Made by a program: the position numbers and the translations under genes. This document shows positions 1 to 11,600 of a stretch of DNA of 64,000 nt, piece by piece; within the stretch, counting starts at the first letter, position 1, and each line of letters opens with the position of its first letter. This DNA is from Flavobacterium lacus (lineage in GTDB: Bacteria; Bacteroidota; Bacteroidia; Flavobacteriales; Flavobacteriaceae): contig NZ_QLSV01000001.1 of the NCBI RefSeq assembly GCF_003268815.1, forward strand, positions 248,001 through 312,000, read 5' to 3'. The notes under the pieces are model-generated. The model worked only from the letters and a program-made list of their open reading frames with translations, was not told the origin of the DNA and did not search any database.

Positions 1-2
1 TA

Positions 3-3000
3 TCAATATTACTACTTTACCAAATTGGGCATTCACAACAAATAATTGAGGCTCAATATTGGTTTGGTGATAATTTTGCAGGCAGAGTTCCTACTTTAGT
101 TACTACCAATTTCTACAATGAAATTATTTTTGACATCGCTTTTCCTGATAATGGCACAAACGAACTTGACGACTTCTTTCATTGTCGATTTAGAGATAAT
201 GCCGGCAATTGGAGTGCTATCTACACACAAAATTTGGTAACAGAAAACACTGTTGTTAACAATGAAATTAAAGTTCAATATTGGTTTGATGATAATTTTA
301 ATCCAACCAATACGCTACAATTGTTGACAACTGTGGCAAATGGAAATCTACAAAATAGCATCCCAATTATTTGGGAAAACAATGCTCAAAAAATTCATTA
401 TCGGTTCAAAAGTGCATATAATCAATGGACAAGTATTCAAACCAATTCATTGAACAACATAAATCTTGAAAATAATCAAATAGTTAAAGTAGAATATTGG
501 TTTGGAAATGATTTTAGTAGTCCACCAGCTTCACAAACTGTTACCACAAATGCTAACAATGAGATAAATTTAGAATTAAATTATCCTATTAGTGACACTT
601 CGCAAACTGACATAATGGTTAATTATCGTTTTCAAGATGCAATTGGAAATTGGAGTGTAATTCAATCAACAAATATTGATGAAATAGAAAATCGCAATAA
701 TAAAATAGTTGAACTAGAATGGTGGCTAAATGACGATTTTGCTAATAGAACACCTATGCCGGTGGAACAAACAGGAGAGGCATTTCTTGATATTAGAGAT
801 TTAACATTAATTCCAAACATTCAAAATACCATATATGTTCGCTACAAAGATAAAATGAACCGCTGGAGTAGTATTTTTTCATTTTTTCCTACTGAACCGG
901 GAATTACAGTATTGGTTCATGGGTTTCAGGCATTTGGAGAATTAACTGATTCAACAGAAGATTTTAAAAAAATGGGAGCAGAAATTATCAAACGTGCTGG
1001 TGGCGGTGTTATGTTTAAAAATAACCCAGATAATGGGCAAATTGAATTTGTTGATAATAATTCTACTGATTGGGGTTATCCTTTGAACAATAAAAAAGAA
1101 ATAGTATTAGTTTATGATTGGAGAGATTTGTCAAATAATTTAGTAGTTAATGTCGATTTTGGAAGCAATGGATATTTGGAATCGGCAGCTGATAATTTAT
1201 TAGCCACTATAGTAAATGTTCCTAGTGCTCTATGGGGTGAAGCAGCTCTATTAACAAAAGAACAACTTCTAGCAAAACCAAAACATTTTATTGCACATAG
1301 CAGAGGAAACATACTTACACTTCAATTTTTACATCGTTTAGCCACTTATTTTCCTGAAGTTAAAGTTAATCAATTTACTTTACTAGATCCACATCCTGCG
1401 ACATCTTTCGGAGATATTCAGCAAGAGCCAAACTCATCATGGACAACAACGTCACCTCCAAATTTACCATGTGTTAATGGACAAGGTTTAGCTTGTACAC
1501 TGATAGGTGGATGTTACTACGTTAGTTCGGACACCTCCATAAAAATTCCAACTAATGTAATATCAGCTGATAATTATTTTAGAAGAGACGAGTATTATGA
1601 AGGCACACTTGATGCATTTTCGTTTGATGGTATACCTGTAGATAATTTAGGATTACTTAATAGAGAATTAAACAATACTGTCTTAGGTGTTGGTGCTCCT
1701 GGTATTGGAGGTACGCATTCTGCAGTCCGCTTATGGTATAGGGGTACAATAAATAGAAATGAAAATGTAGCATATCCAACAACACATCAATTTGGTGCTG
1801 AAACAATTATTGATATTACTGCTGAAGAAAATACAACTAAATGGTACTTACCAAACATAACAAGCACAATTATTAACAACGATTTTATGCAATATGAAAA
1901 TAGATTCACTACAGGATTCAATCGCAGTAGAATTGGTGGTGGAGAACCTATTCCTGAAATTCCAAATAGTGATAAAGAATCTTTAACAGATATGAATAGA
2001 AGTATTGCCTTGCGTTATGGTCTGACGCTTTCTGAATATCCTAATGGTGTTGCACTTCATACAGTTTTTGGTGGCTATTTTGATAATGAGAATGATGCTG
2101 GTTGGAATAAGAATGGTGGATTTAGCATTGATGTTGATATAGATAATGGGAAAGCTGAAATAGCGGCTGAACTTTTTCCAACAATTAATCCAAGAGTTTC
2201 AAAATTAAGACATAGCTTGATGTATTTTCCTCAGAATTATAACTTTTTAAAAATAAATGTTTACGAAGCAGCAACGCTTTTAAGTATAAATCAACCATCT
2301 TTAAAAGTAACTTTCTTTAATCACGAAAATGTTCCAATAGGATTGCCAGTATCAATTGAATTGTATCAATCAGATAGCGAGCAATACATACCTTTACCAA
2401 ATAATTTAGTTGGAAATGTAGGAACTTTTCAAATTGAATATGATACAAATACACAAGGTTCATTCAAGGTTGATGAAATCAAGTTGACAGAATTTGGACC
2501 AAATGGTTATTGTAATGATACTACCATTTGGGCATCAACCGCAGAAAATCCTAACGGTGAATGGACAAACGGTAAGCCCGTGTATGGCAGTAATGTAATT
2601 ATTTCGCATAACTATACTACTACAAACGATAATGTTTCAGATGATGACAATATTGATGAACCAAACAAAACTCTTGAAGGTTGTGTTTTAACAGTAAATA
2701 ATAGTGCCAATGTAATAATTGGAAGTGGATTTAACGTAAAACTTAACGGTGCAATAAAAGTAAATTCCGGAACTTTTACACTAAATAACAATGCCAGTTT
2801 AATTCAAAATTCTACCGAATTTCCTAATGTTGGTAATATAGTTGTAAAAAGAAATTCTAATGAATTGATGCGATTAGACTATACTATGTGGTCATCGCCT
2901 GTAGAAGCACAAAATTTACTCACTTTTTCACCAAATACAGTGACCAATAGATTTTACACCTACAATCCCAACACTAATATCTATGAAGTAATAAATCCTT

Positions 3001-4112
3001 CATCTTCTAACTTTGCTGATGCCAACGGTTATTTAATTAGAATACCAAACAATCATCCAACAGTTCCCACTATTTGGAACGGAGAATTTGAAGGAGTTCC
3101 ACACAATGGTAGATTCGATTTAGACGTAACAGATGGAACTTATAATGCTATTGGAAATCCTTATCCATCGCCTATCAATGCCGATTTGTTTATCGAAGAA
3201 AACAATTTAACTGAAGCAATTTATTTTTGGAGAAAAACAAATAATTCAAACAACCCATCTTACGCAACCTATACCTATATGGGAGGCACAGGCACAAAAG
3301 CGAATGCTTTAGGTGGTTCAGATATTGTGCCTAATGGTATTATTCAAACGGGACAAGGTTTTATTGCTAAAGCAACTTCAAATAGATTAACATTTAAAAA
3401 TTCAATGCGTGTTGCCGATAGTTTAAATCAATTTTTCAGATTAGCTGATCAAAAAAGTCGAATATGGCTTAATTTGACAAATAATGACGGTTTCTTTTGT
3501 CAAACCATGATTGCCTATTCATCAAATGCAACAAACGAATTTGACCCAGCAATAGACGGTCATTTTCTTCAAGAGGAACCTACTAAAATTAGTTCTTTGA
3601 TTGACGAAGAGGAATTTGTCATTCAAGGAAGATCTCCTTTTGAAGTATCAGACATTGTACCTTTAGGATTTAAAAGTGAAATTGCAGGAAATTACACCAT
3701 TGAAATTGATAATGTTGATGGATTATTTTCTGATGGTCAAATGATTTATCTTAAAGACAATTTGCTAAACATAGAACATAATTTATCCAACGAATCATAT
3801 AGCTTTAATACTGATTCCGGTTTGTTCAACTCGAGATTTGAAATAGTTTATCAACCTACTTTATCAACTCAAAATCCAACTATTTTAAACAATATAATTA
3901 TTTATAAACAAAATCAAGCCATTGTTATTGATTCTGATAATGTAGATATCAAAAGTATTGCAATATATGATTTAAAAGGCAGACTTTTATTTGAAAAGAA
4001 AAACGTTAATGAAAAAAATATAAAGATAAATCTTGAAACTGCTAAACAAGTTTTAATAGTTAAGATTTTTACTCAAGATGAATTAACTACCACAAAAAAA
4101 ATTATTAATTAA
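3..4112 (+). CDS. Large T9SS-exported protein with YWF repeats and alpha/beta-hydrolase domain (5' partial)
   Basis: The reading frame is open to the left edge, so the true start lies outside the window. The N-terminal third (to about base 890) has four repeats of roughly 75 residues, each starting with an (E/V)xYWF/WWL-type motif followed by acidic residues and ending near RF(x)n-WS. An alpha/beta-hydrolase-like domain follows: LVHGF resembles an oxyanion-hole strand (about base 915), AHSRG a nucleophile elbow (about 1290), and LLDPHP and GGTHSA could supply the acid and histidine. Further beta-rich sequence leads to a C-terminal T9SS type A sorting domain (IAIYDLKGRLL, final KKIIN). It is probably a cell-surface or secreted esterase/lipase-like protein; the substrate is unknown. 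The hydrolase call is inferred from motifs, while the T9SS tail is clear. Confidence 0.8.
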   Translation, partial: SILLLYQIGHSQQIIEAQYWFGDNFAGRVPTLVTTNFYNEIIFDIAFPDNGTNELDDFFHCRFRDNAGNWSAIYTQNLVTENTVVNNEIKVQYWFDDNFNPTNTLQLLTTVANGNLQNSIPIIWENNAQKIHYRFKSAYNQWTSIQTNSLNNINLENNQIVKVEYWFGNDFSSPPASQTVTTNANNEINLELNYPISDTSQTDIMVNYRFQDAIGNWSVIQSTNIDEIENRNNKIVELEWWLNDDFANRTPMPVEQTGEAFLDIRDLTLIPNIQNTIYVRYKDKMNRWSSIFSFFPTEPGITVLVHGFQAFGELTDSTEDFKKMGAEIIKRAGGGVMFKNNPDNGQIEFVDNNSTDWGYPLNNKKEIVLVYDWRDLSNNLVVNVDFGSNGYLESAADNLLATIVNVPSALWGEAALLTKEQLLAKPKHFIAHSRGNILTLQFLHRLATYFPEVKVNQFTLLDPHPATSFGDIQQEPNSSWTTTSPPNLPCVNGQGLACTLIGGCYYVSSDTSIKIPTNVISADNYFRRDEYYEGTLDAFSFDGIPVDNLGLLNRELNNTVLGVGAPGIGGTHSAVRLWYRGTINRNENVAYPTTHQFGAETIIDITAEENTTKWYLPNITSTIINNDFMQYENRFTTGFNRSRIGGGEPIPEIPNSDKESLTDMNRSIALRYGLTLSEYPNGVALHTVFGGYFDNENDAGWNKNGGFSIDVDIDNGKAEIAAELFPTINPRVSKLRHSLMYFPQNYNFLKINVYEAATLLSINQPSLKVTFFNHENVPIGLPVSIELYQSDSEQYIPLPNNLVGNVGTFQIEYDTNTQGSFKVDEIKLTEFGPNGYCNDTTIWASTAENPNGEWTNGKPVYGSNVIISHNYTTTNDNVSDDDNIDEPNKTLEGCVLTVNNSANVIIGSGFNVKLNGAIKVNSGTFTLNNNASLIQNSTEFPNVGNIVVKRNSNELMRLDYTMWSSPVEAQNLLTFSPNTVTNRFYTYNPNTNIYEVINPSSSNFADANGYLIRIPNNHPTVPTIWNGEFEGVPHNGRFDLDVTDGTYNAIGNPYPSPINADLFIEENNLTEAIYFWRKTNNSNNPSYATYTYMGGTGTKANALGGSDIVPNGIIQTGQGFIAKATSNRLTFKNSMRVADSLNQFFRLADQKSRIWLNLTNNDGFFCQTMIAYSSNATNEFDPAIDGHFLQEEPTKISSLIDEEEFVIQGRSPFEVSDIVPLGFKSEIAGNYTIEIDNVDGLFSDGQMIYLKDNLLNIEHNLSNESYSFNTDSGLFNSRFEIVYQPTLSTQNPTILNNIIIYKQNQAIVIDSDNVDIKSIAIYDLKGRLLFEKKNVNEKNIKINLETAKQVLIVKIFTQDELTTTKKIIN

Positions 4113-4205
4113 TAAATTAAAATTATTAAAGTAGCCTAAAGTCACTTTTACCAGTGTGGTTTACATAATTTTTAAACAGTATTTTATTTTAAATTTTATT
4201 ATTTA

Positions 4206-4760
4206 CTACCAATTAAACCAAAATTCATCAAACAAATGATTTTTGGTTTTTTTATTTGGTAAAGCATCTTTTAATTCTTCTAAATTTAAATACATATATC
4301 CTAATTCTTCACATTTTGCCTTCTCACTAGTTTTATTACCAATTTCGTAATCAGGTCTTAAAAATATAAATTCAAACTTTCTATCATCATCTTTATAATA
4401 TTCCAACGCAATTTCTTTATAGTTTTCAAGTTGACCATTTCGTATGGAAGAATACATTTTATTTTCAATTATCATTGCAGCTTTTTGTTCAATTCCATCA
4501 ACCTCAATTGTCAATTCAACCCACAAATCAATATTTGAATGTTGCTTCCAAACTTTAATATTTTTAAATATTGATTCATTAGAAATACTAAAATTTAATA
4601 GTAGCTTTTGTAAAATCAACTTAGAATAATTGTATACAATTTCATTCTCTTTTTTGTAAACAATATCTGCACATCTAAAAGTCCATGATAAGAAAAAATC
4701 AATTGTTTCTTCATATTTCATGGATTCTGAATCATCCATAAAAAACTTTGGTAATCCCAT
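4206..4760 (-). CDS. PD-(D/E)XK nuclease superfamily protein
   Basis: A 184-residue protein with the core pattern of the PD-(D/E)XK family found in small Bacteroidota proteins: IDLWVEL supplies the first acidic residue and the following strand AAMIIENK supplies ExK. QLENYKE follows, as is usual in this family. There is no DNA-binding domain or signal peptide. It lies 34 bp downstream of the restriction operon on the same strand, so it may be its last gene or a separate accessory. The function could be DNA cleavage in defence, but the family also has non-defence members, and nothing visible decides this. Confidence 0.6.
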   Translation of the reverse strand: MGLPKFFMDDSESMKYEETIDFFLSWTFRCADIVYKKENEIVYNYSKLILQKLLLNFSISNESIFKNIKVWKQHSNIDLWVELTIEVDGIEQKAAMIIENKMYSSIRNGQLENYKEIALEYYKDDDRKFEFIFLRPDYEIGNKTSEKAKCEELGYMYLNLEELKDALPNKKTKNHLFDEFWFNW

Positions 4761-4794
4761 TATTTTACTGTTTTACAAATTACTGCTTCTAATT

Positions 4795-5487
4795 TCACCC
4801 AAACTCCTCCAACTTCCGCTTCCACTTCTCCCACATCGGACATTCTTTGGCCTGCAAATCAAAAAACTTTTGATTGTGGTTAAGATGTACCAAATGACAT
4901 AGTTCGTGGATGATTACATACTCAAGGCAACCCTTCGGAGTTTTTATCAACTCCGGATTCAAAATAATTTTGCCATTTGGGGTGCAACTCCCCCATCTGG
5001 TTTTCATTTCTTGAATATAAATACCTTTTGGTTCTACATTATATTTTTTGAACTTTTCAATTATTGGAGTGGCTATTTCATCAAATTTTTGCTTGGCTTT
5101 TTGTCTGTACCAATCGTTTAGCAATTGCTTTGCGTTGGATTTATTTTTGGTTGCAATTTGAATAAATCTCCCTTTATAGCTTACTTCATTTTTATCACTC
5201 TCAATCACTTCAATTCGGTATTGTCTTCCCAAATAAAAATGAGATTCACCGGTAACATATTTCTTTTGATTCGGTTTTGGATGAAAGGTTAGGAAATAAT
5301 TTTGTTGCTTTATGATCCACGGAGCACGTTTCCGAATTTTCTCTTCTATAGTTCCAACATGCGTATTTATTGGGGCTTTTACAATCACTTCCATCTCGGG
5401 ATTGACTGTAATACCTAATGTCTTACGATTTGTATACAAAAGTGTATACAAAATCTTCTTAGATCCAAAATTTATGTAATACACCAT
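4795..5487 (-). CDS. YgjP-like zinc metallopeptidase (DUF45/WLM-like)
   Basis: A 230-residue protein with the zinc motif HELCHLVHLNH: HExxH plus a third histidine five residues on. It is preceded by MKTRWGSC, the signature of the YgjP/SprT-like family. The N-terminal half (beta strands, then a coiled stretch with RAPWIIKQQ) also fits. The gene starts one base after the hsdR stop, so the two are almost certainly co-transcribed. YgjP-like genes are often found beside type I restriction genes; their role there is not established. No signal peptide is visible, so it should act in the cytoplasm. Confidence 0.8.
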   Translation of the reverse strand: MVYYINFGSKKILYTLLYTNRKTLGITVNPEMEVIVKAPINTHVGTIEEKIRKRAPWIIKQQNYFLTFHPKPNQKKYVTGESHFYLGRQYRIEVIESDKNEVSYKGRFIQIATKNKSNAKQLLNDWYRQKAKQKFDEIATPIIEKFKKYNVEPKGIYIQEMKTRWGSCTPNGKIILNPELIKTPKGCLEYVIIHELCHLVHLNHNQKFFDLQAKECPMWEKWKRKLEEFG

Positions 5488-5488
5488 T

Positions 5489-8400
5489 TTACTTATAAAT
5501 TAACTTGGCGATTTCTATACACTTTTCTGCAATTTCATCTGCTTCCTCAATAGAAATTCTTAACTCGTCAATTAAATACTCTCCAATATAAAAAGTCATT
5601 TTTCGGATGATGTCCGGTTTAGTTGACCAATCTACAATTAAAAATTGTTTTACAATTTTGTCTACTTCTATTGCAAACGGAATAGCTTTTTCGCCTGCAA
5701 TTTTTTTATTTGATTTTGCAAGCCTAAAAAATGGTATCGTTTTTTCATTTTGCAAAATAGCTTCCGGTATGTCATCCGATTTTTTTGTAATAGCCTGATC
5801 TCTTAATTCTTTTAATCTATTGATTGCAACTATTTCAGAAATTCGCATCGCTCTTAAATCTGAAATGGTTTCCTGAATTAGTTCGGATAATCTTTTATAA
5901 AAAATCGGATCTTCATCCATTCGTTCATTAATGTGTCTTGCCGTTCTGCTTGCAATAGTTTCTGCTTTTGCCCTTGTACCTACAACTTTTTCAAGCTCTT
6001 CTTCGAATTTCTTAGTATCTAAGATGGAAACTTGCTCCGTTAATCGAATTATTTCTTCAGTAGTTACATGCTGATCTAACAATTTTTGCAATTGTTTTTC
6101 ATATCTCTTGAAATCAACTGAGTCCGAATAGGTATTGACAACTGAATTACGTAATTCAGTATAAAATTTAAGATGTCTTACATATAATTCTTTCGTTTTT
6201 TCGGGAGTGTTGTTTTCAAATTCAATGGATGACAATGCCATTTTTAAACATTTTGCAAACGAAGAGAATTTTTGATAGAACTCTACTCTAATCGCTTCAT
6301 CTGTTAACACATCGGAATAACTAACAATATCGAATTTGTTTTTTACATGTTTAAAAAGATTGTTCAAATCGGAATGCAATTGCGGCAGGTTTGCAATCTC
6401 TTTTTTGATGTCGGTAAACGTACCCATTAAATCAGCTTCATCAAACTCAGTAAAATCTGAATAAGCATTCATCGCTTCATCTAATTCACTTATAATTCCC
6501 TCATAATCGATAATAAAGCCATAATCTTTTCCAGTCATAACTCGATTAACTCTTGCAATCGCTTGCAAAAGTGTATGATCTCTTAGTTTTCTGCACACAT
6601 ACATTACAACGACACTTGGAACGTCAAATCCAGTAAGCAATTTGTCAACTACTATGAGTAATTCCGGATATTCTGTTTTCTTAAATTGACCAATTAAAAA
6701 TTCGTCAAATCCTTTGCCATATTTAACTTCCATTTGTTTCCAAAAGGCAACTACTTCATTGGTTGGTTCACCATGAATATCGTCATTTCCTTCTCTTGTA
6801 TCCGGTGATGACATAATTACTTCCGTAGAAACTTTACCAATTAAATCAAATGCTTTTTTGTATTTAACTGCTGTGGCTTTGTCCGGAGTGACAACCATAC
6901 CTTTGAAACCGCTTCTTTCTCCACTTTTATCTACACCCCAATTATGCGTAAAATGATCTGATATATCTCTTGCAATTTCATCAATTCGTTGTTCTGTTTT
7001 TGCAATAAGATTGGCTTTGCTGAACTTTCGTTTTAAATCAGCTTTTTGATACTCTTCCAAAGGTTCTGAAACGCTATCAAATCCCCTGTCAAGTGCTTTC
7101 TGATTAACATTTTGCACCGCATGTCTTCCTTCATAAATAATGGGTACAATTGCACCATCTTCAACGGCTTGCAAAATGGTATATGCATCAATAATTCCAC
7201 CGAATTTTTGAGCTGTGTTTTTTTCCTTTTTCATTAAGGGAGTTCCAGTAAAAGCCAAAAAACAAGCATTTGGCAAAACCTTCTCCATTTTCACATTGAA
7301 TGTTCCGTATTGAGTACGATGCCCTTCATCAATTAAAACAAAAATATTATTGCTTTGCAAAGGGGTTGAGCTAAGTTGATTAACAGCAGCTTCAAACTTA
7401 TTGATGATTGTTGTTACCACAGCATCACTTTTACTTTGCAATAACTCAACTAATTGATTTCCGGTTTTTGCATTGTGTACTGGTACATCTACATTTTTAA
7501 AAGTGTCTGTTATCTGGTTATCTAAATCTGTTCTATCCGTTACCAGAATAATTTTAGGATTTCTTACAGTCAAATAAATTTTCTTTGCAAGCATTGCCAT
7601 TGTGAGTGATTTACCGCTGCCTTGTGTATGCCATACTACTCCGCCTTCTCTCTTACCTTCATCAATTACTTGAATTCTTTTGATGATTTTCTCAATTGCA
7701 AAAAATTGCTGATAACGTGCAATTTTTTTAAAAGAGCCACCTTCAAACAAAATATAGTCCTTAACTAATTGCAAAAGTCTTTCGGGACGACACAACCAAT
7801 AAAGGTATCGATCTTGTTCACTAACAGAAATAGTTTCTAACTCCTTTTGTTCAATAATTTGCTGTTCCCAAATTTTTCTATTTTGAAAAAGTTTTTGCTT
7901 TTGTTCCGTTGTTAGCGGTAGGTTGACTAAATCAAAAATGTGTTGTTCTGTTTCTTCTTTACCTTCTTTCCATGAAGCCCAAAATTCTTCTTTGGTATCT
8001 GTAGTTGCATATTTAGCTTGAAAGCAAGCAAGACTTATGAGTAATTGACTGTAAATGTAAAGATGTCTAATTCCATCCTCTTTTTGGTTTCTGGTATGTT
8101 GAGAAATGGCTTCTGTCAAAGGTTCTTTGATGTCCGGTCGTTTGCATTCTATAATACACAATGGAATACCATTAACAAAAAGAACTATATCCGGTCTGTA
8201 ATGGTCTTTGCTCCCCACCCGCATCACACTGTATTCCTCCGTCACATGAAATACATTGTTGTGTATATTTTTCCAATCGATGTATTGCAATGTAAAACTC
8301 TTCTTGTCTCCATCAATGCTTTGTTCAAGTGCTTTACCCAGTGTAATGATTTCAAACGCTTTTTTGGAGGTTGCAATATATCCTTCATTCATTGGAATAT

Positions 8401-8650
8401 CTTTGAGTGCCTGAATACCATTCTCGATATTGGCATCACTAAAAAAAGCCATTTTAGATGAACTTACCTGAATACTATTGATTTCATGTAATTGCTTTCT
8501 TAAAATAGGTTCCAAAATAACTTGACCTGTTTTATTGCTCCGAAGTTCTTCAGCTTCTTGCGGTGATAGATACGTATAACCTAACTTTTGCAACAATTGC
8601 AATGCCGGTATTTGTGATATTTGGTCTTCTTTGAAGGAGGGTGTGTTCAT
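5489..8650 (-). CDS. hsdR: Type I restriction enzyme, R subunit (HsdR)
   Basis: A 1053-residue protein of normal length for HsdR. Residues 150-172 hold the PD-(D/E)XK nuclease site (D154, then ExK with E168 and K170). The SF2 translocase follows: Walker A in HTQGSGKS near residues 341-348 and the DEAD-like box DEGH at 441-444, then TGTPL, FDVPS and QAIARVNR as later helicase motifs. The C-terminal helical domain is present. It would cut DNA after translocation together with HsdM and HsdS, encoded upstream in the same operon. All key residues are intact. Unusually, four other genes separate it from hsdS. Confidence 0.96.
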   Translation of the reverse strand: MNTPSFKEDQISQIPALQLLQKLGYTYLSPQEAEELRSNKTGQVILEPILRKQLHEINSIQVSSSKMAFFSDANIENGIQALKDIPMNEGYIATSKKAFEIITLGKALEQSIDGDKKSFTLQYIDWKNIHNNVFHVTEEYSVMRVGSKDHYRPDIVLFVNGIPLCIIECKRPDIKEPLTEAISQHTRNQKEDGIRHLYIYSQLLISLACFQAKYATTDTKEEFWASWKEGKEETEQHIFDLVNLPLTTEQKQKLFQNRKIWEQQIIEQKELETISVSEQDRYLYWLCRPERLLQLVKDYILFEGGSFKKIARYQQFFAIEKIIKRIQVIDEGKREGGVVWHTQGSGKSLTMAMLAKKIYLTVRNPKIILVTDRTDLDNQITDTFKNVDVPVHNAKTGNQLVELLQSKSDAVVTTIINKFEAAVNQLSSTPLQSNNIFVLIDEGHRTQYGTFNVKMEKVLPNACFLAFTGTPLMKKEKNTAQKFGGIIDAYTILQAVEDGAIVPIIYEGRHAVQNVNQKALDRGFDSVSEPLEEYQKADLKRKFSKANLIAKTEQRIDEIARDISDHFTHNWGVDKSGERSGFKGMVVTPDKATAVKYKKAFDLIGKVSTEVIMSSPDTREGNDDIHGEPTNEVVAFWKQMEVKYGKGFDEFLIGQFKKTEYPELLIVVDKLLTGFDVPSVVVMYVCRKLRDHTLLQAIARVNRVMTGKDYGFIIDYEGIISELDEAMNAYSDFTEFDEADLMGTFTDIKKEIANLPQLHSDLNNLFKHVKNKFDIVSYSDVLTDEAIRVEFYQKFSSFAKCLKMALSSIEFENNTPEKTKELYVRHLKFYTELRNSVVNTYSDSVDFKRYEKQLQKLLDQHVTTEEIIRLTEQVSILDTKKFEEELEKVVGTRAKAETIASRTARHINERMDEDPIFYKRLSELIQETISDLRAMRISEIVAINRLKELRDQAITKKSDDIPEAILQNEKTIPFFRLAKSNKKIAGEKAIPFAIEVDKIVKQFLIVDWSTKPDIIRKMTFYIGEYLIDELRISIEEADEIAEKCIEIAKLIYK

Positions 8651-8653
8651 GAT

Positions 8654-11600
8654 TTATACTTTAATTCCCAAAAAATAATCTTCAATAAAATCCCATCTTT
8701 GATCAGAAGATAATTCCGAAGAGAAAAATTCTTCCATCAATGCAACACCTGATAAATGTCTATTTCTTACATCTGCTAACAATAAGTTTTGATAATTACT
8801 ATTTATTACCTGTCTCAATCTAAAAGGATCATTTATACGGACAAATATTTTAGGATTCTCACCTCCCGAAACTGTATAAGTACCAAGTTCAAAAACCTCT
8901 AAAATTTGCCCTACTTTAGAGTATACAATTTTTTGTGCTGAATCTCTTGATAAATATTTTGTTATTTCTCTTCCTGATTGAAATTGTGTATTAATTGTTC
9001 TTCTAATATTTGAAACAATTGAAATGACAGCTCCATCTACAACTCTGTATTTAATTTCTATATCAAATTTCTTTGATTGCAAAAAGTTGGCATTTTCTGC
9101 AACCTGTCTCATTGTTAAATTTAGTAAATTTTCTCTTTGGCTAAACATTGGTAAAACATAATCAGAAATTCTTTCAGCTACTTGTTTCTCCATACCTAAT
9201 CTCAAAAGTGAAAATTTGAACTGTTCATTTGTAAAAAAACCTTGCTGATTAGTCAAAGCTATAGATATCTTATTAAAATTATCTTGCAATGCAGACTGAG
9301 TATCAGCTAGAGAACCATTAAGAACTATATTAATCCTTAATTTGGGTTCAAGTTTAAAATTTTCAAACAATGTTCCTTTAAAGAAATCTCTTTTTATTAT
9401 TGCAAAAGATTTTTCTCTGAAATTTCGTTCCCATATCTTATCTAATTCTAAAATTACAATTGATTTATTATGCTGCTTTAATCCTTGATAATTTATTAAT
9501 GTAAAACAATCTTCGTCTAATAAATTTTTAATTTCCTGTAGTTGATCATCTTCAATACTAGCATAAACTGTGGCAAACAAATTTTTAGGTCTAGCAATTA
9601 TTACTGGAATACGATTATACTTAATATTTAAATCTTTTTCTATGAGCATCAAGGCATTTTTTAATGCATTTTGTAATAGCTCTCCTCCTTCTGCTGAAAA
9701 AATATGAGCAAAATCATCTGCGTTGATCAATTGGTTTTGCTTGCCTGATTCTTCATAAAATCGATATAATCTCCGCATAACTTCACGAAGCTGCCAATCA
9801 AAAGTTCTATTTAAGCCATGCAAGACATTGATAAACTGAAAGTCTCTAGAACTAAAATCAACAGAAGCAATCCCATGCAAATCTTTTTTCCGTGCTAAAC
9901 GACCAATTTCTTGTATATAATCGGTTAATAGTCCTGTCGGTGCTAAATGATATACTTGAGTAATATCGCTAACGTCAATTCCCATACCAAAAGCTTTTGT
10001 TGCTACCATTGTTATGCTCTCGTTAGATTTAAACTCTTCATAAGAATTTTCACGAATTGCTTGCGGTAAGCCGCTATGAAAAGGAAAAACTATTATTTGA
10101 TTTTCTAAAGCTTTACTACTTAATTGATCTACTTGAGAGGTATACGGACAGTATACTATTGTTTTCCTTTTATTCTCTTCAAAATCTCTAACTCTTTGAA
10201 TTGCCAAATTAATTTTTTGAGTTTGCAAATTACCTTCAATAGTAACATGGTTAATTTGAAAAGTTATATCTTCTCTTCGAGAATAACCTATATATTTTTT
10301 TGCATAATGCATTTGCAAACTCTTTAAAGTTTCAAAAACTACATCATGGGCATTACCATAAGGAGCAGTTGCAGTTACTGCAACAACAACAAACTTTAAA
10401 TTTTTACCATTTTCATCTTTAGCGTATTTTCTAACTTTACTAATATGATAACCTAAATACCAATAATCAACTCTAAAATCCCTTCCCCAAGTTGTAACTG
10501 TATGTGCTTCATCAACAATATATAAACCTAATTTCCGATTACCTAAAAAGTAACTAATATCGTAAGATAGTAGCAATTCTGGTGCTAAATAAACAATGTC
10601 TATTGCTCCACTGTGGATGTCATTCAATATTTCATCTCTTTCAACAACTGTTATATCCGAATTAATGAATGCAACTTTATTATAATTAGCTTTTTCTTTT
10701 AGCTGATTTACTTGATCAACCATAAGAGCTTTTAGTGGTGTGACTACAATACTTACCGTTTTATATCTTTCACCTAAATAAATTGCGGGCAATTGAAACA
10801 ATAAAGACTTACCTGCACCTGTTGGAGCTGTTAAAAAAATATCTTGAATGTTTTTATTTCTAATATTACCATTTTCAAATTCGTCTATTATCGATTCAAC
10901 TACCTCTGCTTGACTAATTTCAATAGTTTCTTTTGAAATATCGGGATCTGAATATATTTTCAAAGTTCTAAACTCATCAGAATTCCAGTATTTCTTAAGG
11001 ATTTCGTTCAATTCTGGTCTTGTTGCCTTTGAAAGATCAAAAACTATTCTTTTTAAGTAGTATTTAACTCCAAGCTTATCAAAAAAATCTAATATATAAG
11101 ATAATTGTTCATGTGCCTTCAAATCGGTTCTTAGAACATTATCTACTAAAACAGTAACCTCTGAAAGTCCATTATCAATAATATCATTGACTTGTTTTAC
11201 ATATTCTCTTGTCTCGAAATTGAATACAAAATCATTTGTCTTTATATCATTTTCTACAATTTTATTTATTGAATTGTAATCCCATTCTTTTGGGGAAAAG
11301 ATTTCTATAAAATTTGAGTTCTTCAATAATTCTCCGTCAGAATATTGAACAAAAGTATTTCCATCCAATACTATAGAAGAAGCAAAAATTTCATTATAAT
11401 CTTCATCTTCTATCTCTTCACCTTGTTCATTTATATCTTCAATATTTTGAATGTCACATTTCAAGTTGTTAGGAGTAAATTCAAAAACGCTAAAATCAAT
11501 AATTTTAATTTCTGATTCTATACCTATTTCTTTTGCTAACTTATAACCTAAAATTAGTGATTCGTAAGAAATAATTCTTGCATCATCCTCTGATGATGAA

